A DNA stretch of 64,000 nucleotides. It comes from Acanthosepion pharaonis (Eukaryota; Mollusca; Cephalopoda; Sepiida; Sepiidae). The notes beneath the pieces were generated by a model, which was not told the origin of the DNA, searched no databases, and worked only from the letters and a program-made list of their open reading frames with translations. How positions within the stretch are numbered: position 1 is the stretch's first letter; each line of letters begins with the position of its first letter. The stretch is from positions 1,566,001 through 1,630,000 of the forward strand of contig CAHIKZ030004296.1 in assembly GCA_903632075.3 (NCBI GenBank), written 5' to 3'. Positions 1-12,100 of the stretch are shown piece after piece. Position numbers and translations under genes: made by a program.

Positions 1-2002
1 CCCAATATAGTTTTCTCTACATTTGCTATAATAAAAAAAATGTGTGAATTTTCTTCTTAGGCCTAAGTTCAATGTGAGGCACCTATGGCCATAAGTCTGG
101 ATAAGCAACTTGTGACAGCCTGAAGGGTAAGTTTCTGAGGCCCCTTTAATCTGTCCTCTTTCTTAGCAGGTATTATTGAAATTTGTGTGCCATTTTCCAC
201 CAGAAAATGGATATCAGTAGTGCAGTCAGATACAAATAAGAGGTGACAGACTTCCACTACACTGGCACACCAGGCCATCTTTGGTGCCAGCTTAGTTATT
301 TCCTGGTTTGACTTTATCCCCATACTTCTTGTATAACTGACACAGTTACTTACTACTTTCCAATGAACGACAGGGAAAGTGATCTCGACTTGTAGCACGT
401 GGTAGTGTCAATTCATCCATTGTTGTGGTTAATTTATCTATTTTTGTTTCTAACCTCTTTTGTGTTTCTAAGATTTTATCCAAATGATATGACTCCAAAT
501 TCTGGATGCCATCTATTGACATCATGTGGGTGGAGGTGACATCTGGCTCTCATAATGGCGACAGAATTTTCCTCACATATGATGGTTCAATGCAGAAAAA
601 TGTCTCTGAAAAACTATAGTACTATAGTATGAGAAAATAGCAAAATACTTCAGGAGACCCTGGTGAATACATGTGAAAAAGAAATTGAAGTAAATATCAC
701 CAAATTTATGTCCAGTACTTTAGAGCTAAGCAATTATCCCAATTGGATCAAAAAGATGGAGCTTACTATCACATGTTACATGTCAATGGTGGATGCATTG
801 TTTTCCTCTTGCCTTCAATCTCTCCCATGAGTATCAAATTTACCAAGCCAATCTTCCTCATTATATTCCCTAGAAATTTCAACTCTTGTCTTGATGTTAA
901 GTATAAGTTTCTTTTTTGTTTCCATTTTGCCTACATGTTTTATTTTTTTTAAAAATGAAAAATTTACATGCATAAATATGCCTTCTCTCCTACCACCACC
1001 ACTAATACAAGGGGCGAGAAAATAAACATATATATTTTAAATTCAAGTTTCTGATTACCAGCTATGAAACTTTTTGGATGTAAACAAATATTAAAGAATG
1101 AAACTGACTATTAATTCAAGAAAGAAGTTACTTAGACCTCAAAAAAATTATAATATTGCTTAGCACTTTAACTAAGTTAAAACTTCCTATATAAATATAC
1201 ATATGTAGTTCTCTGTATGGATAAGTATGTGTACAACTGCTACTGTCAAAAAGTCGGTGACTAAACTGGTTACTTCACTCCAAGTTCTTGAAAGTGAGGT
1301 GGGTTGTAGGATGAAAAATAAGATCTATGAAAGGGTGGAAGAACTTATGATTCATGATGATGATGATATTTCATCATTATAAAAATAAAGATCTCGAAGT
1401 TCATCATTATAAAAACAACCTTTCCACTACAAACAAAAGTAACAGTAGTAAAATGACCAACACACACAAGACGTATCTTCTTTGCTCTGTGAAAATTCAA
1501 AGTTGATGGTTTCAAAACCTGCCCTTAAGGACAAAATTCTCAGAAAAATTATAAACAAGTAAGCCCAAATTCTAAAGAAACAAAAAGAGACAATAACCCT
1601 GAGAACATTTAAGACATACAAAACCAATATTGTAAATAACATCACAAAAAGAAAAATACACATTCTTATCATAAATTCCAACAAGAATTTCAAAGTCTTA
1701 TTGTTGTTTGTTATTGTTGTATGTTTTATTCACTTCAGGAATTCTCTATCAACTACTAATATATGTAACACAGGGTAACTTACATTAATAACTACAACAT
1801 TCAACAGTGTGACAAACTCTTGATGAGTCAATGGTCAGCTAACTAGAGGAAACAACTCAAATCACCATGGAGAAGGCAATGGAAAACCATTCCACTATTA
1901 ATCCCAAGAAATTTCATGGCATTTAAGAAATTGTTGCTTAAAAACTGCAAATATTAATTATTTTAGTTAACAAACAGAAGAAAAGCAAAGTATGATACTT
2001 AC
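1..2002. other. CFAP54 intron 17 (partial)
   Basis: AT-rich intronic DNA. The only recognisable content is the decayed retroelement fragment at 69-560. A short ATG/GAT-rich stretch lies near 1345-1420. I see nothing else in 600-2002. Confidence 0.6.
69..560 (-). pseudogene. Decayed Ty3/gypsy gag-protease fragment
   Basis: Minus-strand reading gives a gag-like helical tail (about 522-350) in one frame, then a retropepsin-like domain in another: HFLVENGTQISIIPA followed by DRLKGPQKLTLQA. The family's catalytic D-[ST]-G triad is changed to ENG here, so the protease is dead. The gag zinc-knuckle region is interrupted by a stop. It belongs to a different gypsy lineage from the element at 6182-11071, whose protease has ADTGAQ. 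It probably sits in a CFAP54 intron rather than being an exon, because the phase and family blocks do not fit. Confidence 0.6.
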
Positions 2003-2171
2003 TTCTAAGACTGAATAATATTCTGTAGTAGATAAGAAGCAGTTCTGTGTGCTGAGACCTAATTGTACTTTCTAACAATTTCAGATGTTCAAATGGATTT
2101 CCAAACTTTGAAGTTTTTTCATTTCCGTCTTCATCTGTCTGGAATTTCTCACACATTTCTGGATTGTGTTG
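2003..2171 (-). CDS. CFAP54: CFAP54 exon 17
   Basis: Residues 787-842 plus one base (169 nt). The acceptor is TTTTGAGTAG and the donor A/GTAAGT. It encodes MCEKFQTDEDGNEKTSKFG then LLESTIRSQHTELLLIYYR. It is the last exon found; the reading continues past position 1. Confidence 0.83.
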
Positions 2172-2914
2172 CTACTCAAAACAAACAAAACAAACACATA
2201 TCTTTCGTCAGTACATTCAATAAAGGTCATATCACAACTTAATGTCAGTAAACACATATAAAGGAAGGAACATTACAAAGTTCAACCTGCAGCTAACAGA
2301 GCACATAACTGGATTGTGGAATTGGTACATCCGATTCCTTTATTTGTCTATTGTCTAACTTAAACCCCATAAAAAGCAAGTGTATATTAAACAGTAATAT
2401 AATCTATATACAATGCCATACAGTGTCATGAATTGACATGAAAAATTTTGTGCTTCATTTGCATTGAATTACTCAAATAAAACAGTTGCATGTTTCTTTT
2501 CGGTATGTAAGATGTTAATTTTAATCAGGTGGTGTGATTTTCATTGCTTGATCATTATCACACAACATATTGAATAGAACCTGGTTAGACTATAATTGGT
2601 GTTACTAAGAAGTTCCACAAATTCATACAGATTAATCACTGTGTTCATCAGTCAATTTACCGTGTCTCACAGTAGATGACACAATTTTCTCAAACCTTTA
2701 GGCAGCACTTCATATAATGCTACACTACAGTAAACTTATTACATTAATAATTGAACTTTTGTCTTGAACAATTTTGTTCTTAATAATCCTAAATGATACA
2801 GTGAAAATCTCTTTTATTAATAGATGAGCAGTAAAAAGAAAAGAGAAAACAATGTTTATATGACTCTAGACAATTAACCATCCAGTCTGTTTACAGCAAA
2901 AACTTTAGTCAGTT

Positions 2915-2971
<57 letters not shown>

Positions 2972-5900
2972 GTCTGTGTATTGATAAGATTTTCATTAAT
3001 TCATGTTGTCTAAATGAACAGCTGCCTCATAATCATTTTAGTGTTGTAAATGATTTTAGACAAATTACTCACAGGTTGACATATAAAATTCCAGTTGATT
3101 AAACATATATCTATTATTCTGTTAATTACCAATACACAATATTTTCACTTAAATGGCTGTTTACTGAAATGTGCATCAACTCTATGGTTGTTTATTGCCT
3201 GTTTTTATAACCAGTGCTCTCCAACATTTAAATCATTTTGCCAGAAAGTAAACAATCACAGCCCTGACAAAGTTTGCCATGTGGCTGAGTATATTATTCT
3301 CCATTATGTTCTTGCTCTAGTAAAAGCTAGCATTTTCAAATGTTGATTGTCAGTACAGGTAGAAAAGAGATTCAACCACCAACATAATATTTCTACCTCA
3401 ATTTTGTGGATTGCCAAATCTGCTGAGACAAAGATGCATGTTTTTCAGTGGCATGAGCATTCAGTATTGGAGCCCAGGCAAAATCCAAGATTTTGAATGC
3501 TGATTTCCTAGGCACACTGGCTCTCCCTGTTTTGAGAAAAAGGTGAACAGCAACCTTTCTGCTTACTTCTCATTTGGTTTTGTGCCAGACTTTGCTTTTA
3601 TAAATATTAGTTACACCTGTGATAATAAAAACAAAGCAAAACAGCAAAGTATTGAACAAGTACCTGATTTTGAATTTATTAAAACTAAATCATATGAAAT
3701 ACATAGTGCGGTGGTAAAGTTGATTTTATTTCCTTGGAGGACAAACCTGGCTAAATTGCAATTATATCTATCAGCATTGCCATAATATGCATTTTACTAT
3801 AACACTGGCCTACACATGCTTTAGTGCAAGCCAACTTATTATTTTCTTAGCTAATTTTGAGATGCTGAATCAAAAAAAAATCAAGTCTTTTTTTACTGGT
3901 TAGCTACACATTTTGCTGTACAGAACTTGAGAATTTAAAAAACAATGACTATTTATAAACAAATTTCCCATAATGTCCAAATGATTTCTGAATTCCTCCT
4001 ACAAAGAAAACATATTGAATTCCTGATTGCTTCTACATCTGAGTTTTTATATTAAAATAATTCCTGATGACAGTGACCATGTAATAATTTTGCGTCTTGT
4101 TCTAAGTTATGAATGGAAACAATATAAAGTCCTTAGATATAATCACTTTTACGTAGTGTCTGCATCAAACATTATGTGATAGAAACTTGAGTTTGTCTGT
4201 GATAGAATTTAATTCTGAAGTCAATGTGTATGTGGTGCTTTATTTCATATTTCTTTCTTAGTGTTCTTAGATATTGAAGTTTAGACATGAATGACATGTT
4301 TTGAATATTGTGGTAATAAAATAAGCACATCCCATCTCCTCTTTTGCTTGTAACCATCCATCACAATAAAATAAACTTTTTTCAGTGCTAAATCTGAATT
4401 AGTAAAATAAGTCATCATAAGCTTCTACTTAGAGATGTTACTATATTACAGATATAAAAAATTTTGTTATGATTTGCAAAGTTATAGTCATCCACTATTC
4501 TGCCTAAAATTCTAGGAAATGCATAGTCATTTAGGTCAAAGTCATTTTAAAATGTAATCATTATGTAAATTTTAGCAAAGGAGAGTAATATGCAGATGCT
4601 TAAGAATTTTTGTGAACTGTGATTAACCATTTTTAATTTTTGAAAAGACCTCTTGTTTTAGTGTAATTTTGTATTGGTGCCTGTTTAAGGATATGGTCTG
4701 TGAAAATGCCTTGTGTGCATCATGTGAAGTGTTAATTTTAATCACTTATTAAATTATATTTCTTTTGTAATTCAGAAGATATGTTTTATGTCATACTAAA
4801 ATTGTGTTTAAGCTTCAAATGGAAATTTATTTTTTCTTCCCATCAACAGTGAACTAACACTATCATGACCACTTTTTCCATAGTATATGGTATTATAGAG
4901 CAGGAAAACTAAAGCTAATGGTGAAAGATGGATGTTGTTTTTTAATTCAGCAATACGAAATTGGTCAAAATTAGCACAAACATCCAATGCTGCATTTAAA
5001 AAAATTAATTGGAGGCCTGTGTTATTATTGGAAAATAAAGTTTTATCTAGATCATCTTGAAGGGTTATATTTTATTTAGACAATATGATCGTTGGAGGAT
5101 CTTAGCTGTGAACAATATGGCAATAAAAAAAAAATGAATGCATATTTGAATCCAAACATGTTGTGTCACCTTACCTTAATCCAGGACACATCAGCAATGT
5201 GACGTTCATCTGTATTTCTTCCTTTAGCAACTTGTTCCAGTGTGGTTTCAAGGGCGCTTTTGGCTATTTTAAGCATTTCTTTTTTACTTTTGCCCAGAAA
5301 ATCTGTAGCTAAGGAACAAGCTGAACTTGCAGAAAGCTCTTCATCTGAGGTATAATTCAAAGGGGAATCCTTCATAGATACTGTTGCTGTTTCTGATAAA
5401 TAAATATAAGAATTTAATGTTTGTGCAATTAAAATTAAAGATTTTGCTTTTGTTTCAACTTGTGTAATAATCTCATAAAGTGTCTAACGTTATGATTTGT
5501 CATTTTTTGTTCTGTCTGTTTTTATCTTTTTACAAAAAGTCTCATCATTATGCACAAATTAAATTCTATCTAAAATATTATACTACTTCAGTCTCATCAT
5601 TGTTGTTATATTTGTATATTTTATACATTAAATGTATCACCTATAAAAGGACAAAGATAGTATTAATTTGCTTTAAATCACTAGCAGAAGAAAAAACATA
5701 TACAAAAAATATAGGGTACTGGTCTATTTTTTCATGCTTCTACCTTTATAAGATATTACACAAACACACACGCACATAAATACAATGTGTGGACATCAGA
5801 ATCAATACTGCATAGTGACTGTCACTTTCACACTTAAATGCAATCTTCAGACCAACTTCCACTACTCCTTTAGCTGGCTGTATATGTAGCAGGTTGTATT

Positions 5901-6071
5901 TGTTGGTCTATAGGTGATTTAGCACTAATGCTAATACTTAGGAATATTTATGGTCACAAGCTCTAAATTGCTTGTTTATACTAGTGAAGTGTGCATGTAA
6001 ATAAGCTATGTTTATTAATGTTCACGACCACTAGATTTTATATATATATATTTTCCTCACTAGTATCAATG

Positions 6072-6125
<54 letters not shown>

Positions 6126-9100
6126 GTTTGTGCGTGTGTGTGTGTTATTTTATTCATTTATATCTTCTATTTATTTATTAGTGTACAGTTGACTCGATAA
6201 AAGCCAAGTCAGCCTTACCCGACTCGATATTCTAGCCGTATTTATACTGGCCCGAGGACTACCGGTGTTCTCCAATTGGCGTCCCCGTGTCAACGGTCTT
6301 CCTGTATCTCTACATGTCCCCCCCTCCTATGACCACAATACCTAGATTTTGTGGTCACTTGTCTGGATAGCTCCGAGTACTCATGCATTGGACCCCGCAT
6401 TTGTGGGGACAATGGTTTTGGCGGCCATGTAACTCTCGTGCTTCACCGTAAAATAGGGCTTGATGGGTGTTGGTTTTCCTCCACTTCCATATCTGTGTGG
6501 TCCTGGTCCGCTATCACCTCATCATCAGTCACATCTACCTCCATCATTTCTGGTATGTTCCTCGGGGGTTCAATACTAATTGTCCTCGGTCTCTGTTGGG
6601 GTGGTTGTGGGGTTGATTGTTCGGGCGAATAGTCAGGTATATCTACTACCGGGAAGATTTTCCGGATAAATCGACAATTACGTAGTGTAATTCTGCCACT
6701 GCCATCCAATCGTATGCGGTACTGTCTGTTGCCCATGGTCTCAACGACCCTCCCCGTTTTCGTCCATCGCCTTGGATATGGCCCTTCCTGATTTTGTACC
6801 TGCACAGATTCACCAACCTGAAGCTCTTGGAGTGGGTGGCTGTGCGTATTGTACTGCTTTTGATTTAGCAGGTGCCTCTTTGCCATCGCTCTTTCTCTCG
6901 ACTCCTTTGTCTCCCTCCACTGTTTGTGGATCTGGTACTTTTCATGGAGTAAGGGGAGGTGGTCTTTTATTGGTCGACCGTACAACATTTCCGCTGGCGA
7001 CAAGCCAAGGTCCTGATGAGGTGTGTTCCTGTGAGACATCATTGCACGCGCCGCCCGATCATGGCGTAAGTGACCATACCCATCAACACAGTCCATCAGT
7101 GTTCTTTTGGCTGTTTTTACGGCCAGCTCGGCTCGGCCATTGCTTTGCGGATAGTGTGCGGATGATATGCGTTTTTTTACACCCCAATCTTTCAGGAATG
7201 AATCATATGCCATAGAGTCGAATGGTGGTCCCCGTCTGATGATATTTCCTCAGGCGAACCGTGACGCATAAAACCAACTCCTTAGCGCATCACATATTGC
7301 TGTTGCTTTCCCCGAAGGAAGTGGGGCCACTTCGATCCAGCCAGTGTACCGGTCTGCGTACACCATATAGCTTTTTCCATGCATGTCAAACAGGTCTGTG
7401 ACCGTCTTTTGGAAGGGGAATTCCGGGTTCGAAGGTGTCATCAGCGGTTCTCTGGGTTGGGACGGCGCAATAGAATTGCATTTCCGGCACTGTGCCCTCG
7501 TTTGTCTGATGCTGGCATCTAAACCGGGCCAAAATAGTCGCTGTCTCGCGTTGGCCATCATCCCATTCACGCCTTGGTGTGCGGAGGTAACGCTTCCAGA
7601 ACCTCTGCTCTAAGTTGCTTCGGTATTAGAATTTTACTCCCTTTTATGGGTACCCCTCCAGGGAGTACAATTCGTTTACCATTGGCCAAAAATTGGCGGA
7701 TTTTTGACGGTAGTTCGTAGCGTGACTTTGGGAATCCATCCTGTATATACTTCGTAAGCGTTTGCCATTCCTCGTCAGTAGCTGCGGCCGCCACAATTCT
7801 CTCCCAGGTTATAGCTTGCAGCTTAGGGTCGTGTCGAGGCTGCTATGATTGATGCCTGTATAGCGCGATCGATCCGCTGAATGCCATCAATGGTAGCTTC
7901 TTCGCTGTTTACTGGTGAGGCCGGGTATCTGGAGGTGCAGTCTGGTGCAGTGTTGCTTTCCTGAAAAGTGTTTAATTGAACTTGTACATCAAAGACCGCT
8001 CCTTGAAAGCAAACAGGCGGGGTTCTTTATATTTTCAAGGACGTGATCCGAAAATATTTTCACCAGTGGCTGGTGATCCACTGTGACCAGCAGGTCTGGG
8101 CATCCCAATACAAACATTCTACAGGATTCTAGTCCGTATATTAAAGCTAAAGCCTCCCCTTCTACTGGAGAGTAGCGAGACTCCGCATCCTTTGTAAATC
8201 GGGACCCAGCCAATATTATTCTCCAATGGTTCTCACCACAGTTGGGGCCTGATTCTGTTGGGCATTTGCAGTGTTTTTGGAAAAGAAAATAGCCGATGCC
8301 AGTTTTGCTGTAATCAGTCGAGAGGCACGTCGCCCTGTTCATTTCAAATGTTTTACCCCTCCTCAATCTTCCGAACGATGTTTCTTTTTGATTCCTCGAA
8401 AATATTGTCTAGGGTGGCATCCCAATAGAACTTTGCCTTTAAATGCGTAATAACTCTCATAAGGGGGCCATAATCTCAGCTTGCGAGAACGCATACGAAA
8501 CTTGGTTAACCAGTCCAAACCAGGACCTAACACCCGTGATGTTCGTGGGAGTCGGGAATTTAAGTATAGCTTCGGTCATTTTTTTAGTCGGTTTTATGCC
8601 GTCGGCCGTTATTAAAAAGCCAGCAAATTCGACTTCATCGCCTGCAAACTGGAATTTATCAGGGTTGAAGACGATTCCATTCATGCCGCAGTGGGTGATA
8701 TAGTCCAGCATATGCCAGAAGGCTGATTCCATGGTTCCGTCCCATAGAAGCGTATCGTCGACGCAGCGAGTAATTCGGGGTGTATCCATAGTGATGTCAT
8801 CAAATCGGCGGGTGTATCCGTCCCCGGATGCGTGGAACCCTTGAGGTGCCCTGAGGTAACGGTAACGACCACACTCATTTATAAACGTGGTTGCATCTCG
8901 CGCCGCTGGAGAAAGCGGTAAACTATGGTACCCATTCCATGCGTCTAGAACTGTCTTTTTCGTTCAAGCAGGTACAACGGATACTTGGTTGAACAGGGAT
9001 GGAGTGTGATGGGTTTCTCTCATTGTCGCTGCATTTAATTTCTGTAGATCTACTGTTCTCCTGGGTGACCCATCCTTTTTTGGTGCGACCACCATCCTCG

Positions 9101-12100
9101 AACACCAAAGGGTAGGAGTGCCTGCCAGTACTGGTTCTATAATGCCCAATGCAACGTCTCGGTCGAGGTCTTCTTTTACCCTCTTCTTCCAATGATGAGG
9201 GACAGGTATGGGGGTGTGTACAGCCGAGGGCTTTGCGTCTCGGGTGAATGTTATATCCAGTGGCCTGCCAGTCATCACCTGTAATGGTTGATGGGGACAG
9301 GTATTGAATGCGCTAGATTTAAAGTGTTCCCGTAACCATCGTTCCAAATAGTCTCTGTTGCTTTCACTAGGTGTAAATGGGATCCTAGAGGGTTTGTCCG
9401 GAATATTTGTTCTCCAGGGGCACCCACACGGTGCCTTCTCGCCATCCGTAGTCAAACTGTTGGCTTTCGATATTTGACTCGGAAAATTATTGGGAATCAG
9501 TTCTAAGTCTTTCAACGCCGCCTCAGATAGGTAAAACCCTGATGTGTTCTCTGACACATAAACAACCTGTCTGGTTTCTTTAGGGCCAACCTTGATTCGC
9601 ATAAAGACTATACCTTTAATCCTTAGTTGGTCGTCCGTGATACCACGTATCCTATGCCTGGTTGGTATGAGAATGTCGTTGGTGCATCCCAATATTTTTA
9701 GAATTTCCGGACCACTTGAACACGTCTGGGCACCGGTGTCTGCGACAGCGAGAATACGGTGTGTCCGGTGATAAGCCCTATCATTCAGGATTCGTCCAAA
9801 TTTGGCGTGCAACTCTGGTATTAATGAGACTTCAATTTCCAGGGACGGTGGTGGTTCTGGAAGGCTCCTCTGGAATTCGCCCTTACTCCATTTGAGGTGT
9901 GGTATCCCTGGTAAGCCCTGTTTTTTATTATATTTTTTTTTTACGCTCAGCACTCTTGACTGGTTTTCTCTGGAACTACTTGCTGATTCCTTGGCGGGCT
10001 CCATTTTTGGTTTTCGACACACCTCTTTTCGCCGGACAGTTCTTCCGTCCTTTCAAACCATTGGGGTGTGCCGTCTTCCCGCATCCATCGCATGGCCTCC
10101 CCCGTGGGGTTCTGGGTATGCCTATACCCTGAGGCCGCTCCTGCTTAGATCTCAATGCGCTGAATGTTGAATGTAGATCCAGGCTGCTTCGTAAGTGAGG
10201 TGTCGACGTATCGCTAGTTTCCAGACTCGTCAACCGATGAAACTTCTGTTCTACCGTTGTAAGAGATTAGCTTCAGCTAATATCTTACTTTGATAATCCT
10301 TGTTTGCAAGCCCGGCGACGAGTTGACCGGCCACCATATCTTCTGAGTAATTAACAATGTACTGGCAACTTATGTTTGGGCATTGGACAGTGAATTCACA
10401 AAACCTCGCCTGGGACCGTAGTCTGGCCAAAAAATGTGTAAGACTTTCCCCCTCATTTTGTTTTACGTTGTGAAATCTATGCCTATGCACTTCCTTGTGC
10501 AGGCCTTTCACGGCAACGAACTGTATGTGTCCCAGGAGTTGCTCTTCCGTGGTTGTGTTGAGGGTTCCGGGTCCGACGAGGTCGAATAAAAGTCTATTCA
10601 CTTCCATTGAACAAGCCAACCGCAGTTCGTTCCGGATATCGGCCAGACTTGTTAAGCCATACATGTGCTTATATCGGTCCCAAGTGTCAACGAACAGTGC
10701 CCAGTCTCCTTCTGTGTAACCATGCTCAACAATGGGTCTGTCTAGTTTTTTAGTGAGACACCGGTTTGGTCCGTCCTCCCTGTGAGAGCGAAGTTCGTTG
10801 TTCTCTCTCTGTAGTTCAATCAATTGTTGAACCAGTTGCAAATACTGTTCACTACCGCCTTGTTGTCCTGAAGCCATTTCCATTAATTTTCAAATTAATC
10901 GCACGTAAAAAATATTTGAAATCCTGTTCACAGCACCATGTACAGTTGACTCGATAAAAGCCAAGTCAGCCTTACCCGACTCGATATTCTAGCCGTATTT
11001 ATACTGGCCCGAGGACTACCGGTGTTCTCCAATTGGCGTCCCCGTGTCAACGGTCTTCCTGTATCTCTACAATTAGCTTTGTATATTTTTCTTTCATGTA
11101 TTTTTCTTTTTTGTTTTTTCTTGTTTTCTCTTGGCATTAGGAATAAAATTTATAGGTTATAGGATTTTAATTTAGTCTTTTTAGTCATAGTAGGTAGTGA
11201 AGAAGGAATTTGTTTTTACATCTGGATTTGGAAATGAATTCTGATCTTTTGTTTCGGAGTTTATTTTGTCCTGGAAAATCACTATTCAGTGTTGATTCCT
11301 ATCTTCACAGTGTCTGTAAATACTCTATTTATAATATTGAGTACTTTTCTCTTATAAATATTGCAAATTTTATATTTTTCTATATATATATCTTAACAAA
11401 TGAAGTAATTTCCTAAAAATATGATTATATATAATCAATATTAGATAGCCCAGGTTGGCTGAATAAGACTTGGTAGTTTCCTTTCCTCACTTAGCCAAAT
11501 ATGTAAGGGTTACAATCAGTAATGTCAGTAGCTATTAATTTTTCTAACAAGAACTTTAATATCAATAATCATCTCTTTCCAATTTTTCAGCATTCAGAAA
11601 ACTATAAATTGGCAGACAAAATAAACAAGGCTTTATGTCACAACACATTTATTAATATATATTAACATTGAATTAGAAAGAAAAAAGTTTTAATTTAATG
11701 TTTGTGCTGTTATTTGATGTACAACATGATCAGCTAATGTATGTCATAGTAAGTAGGCAGCATGATGGCTAATGGTAAATGAAATTTCATGTTGTCTTAA
11801 TAGCGTGTAACTATAAATATTTGTGGAATACTTACATATATCTACATTTATGGAAAGAAAATCAATCATCCAACCACAAATAAAATTCCTGTTGGTTGAA
11901 ATTCATGCAAGATTTCATATGTGTAAAGATAAATGATTTTCTGGATATTTTCTTCTGTTTTAGAAAGAAACAGATCAAACTAGAAGAATTTTTCAATATT
12001 TATTCAGTGATTAAGAAGATAATTTACAACTCAGTAATTCAATTTTAAACCAAATTACATTTTCTCATATTTCCTAATCATAGAATTATTCTGGTGAGAA

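Larger units (their letters stand above)
6182..11071 (-). mobile_element. Complete Ty3/gypsy LTR retrotransposon with identical short LTRs
   Basis: A 4.9-kb element in intron 15 of CFAP54, in the same orientation as the gene. It has two 133-bp LTRs beginning TGT and ending ACA on both strands, with no difference between them by eye. It is flanked by the 5-bp duplication ATTAG (6177-6181 and 11072-11076). On the minus strand the order is LTR, PBS, gag with one zinc knuckle, protease, reverse transcriptase, RNase H, integrase, polypurine tract, LTR, i.e. the Ty3/gypsy order. The body is clearly richer in GC than the surrounding intron. Several stops and one-base frameshifts interrupt gag and pol, so the copy cannot make full-length protein as written. 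Confidence 0.95.

Noticed and set aside
69..398. 109-codon frame as a further CFAP54 exon
   Set aside because: It reads as a decayed retropepsin (ENG at the active site, then ISIIPA). Gag-like sequence precedes it and no acceptor in the right phase was seen.
6772..7215. 147-codon plus-strand frame over the integrase
   Set aside because: Antisense shadow of the gypsy integrase C-terminus. The minus-strand product has clear family motifs.
9802..10170. Plus-strand frames over the gag/pol junction
   Set aside because: Shadows of gag and protease coding sequence, with no recognisable domains.
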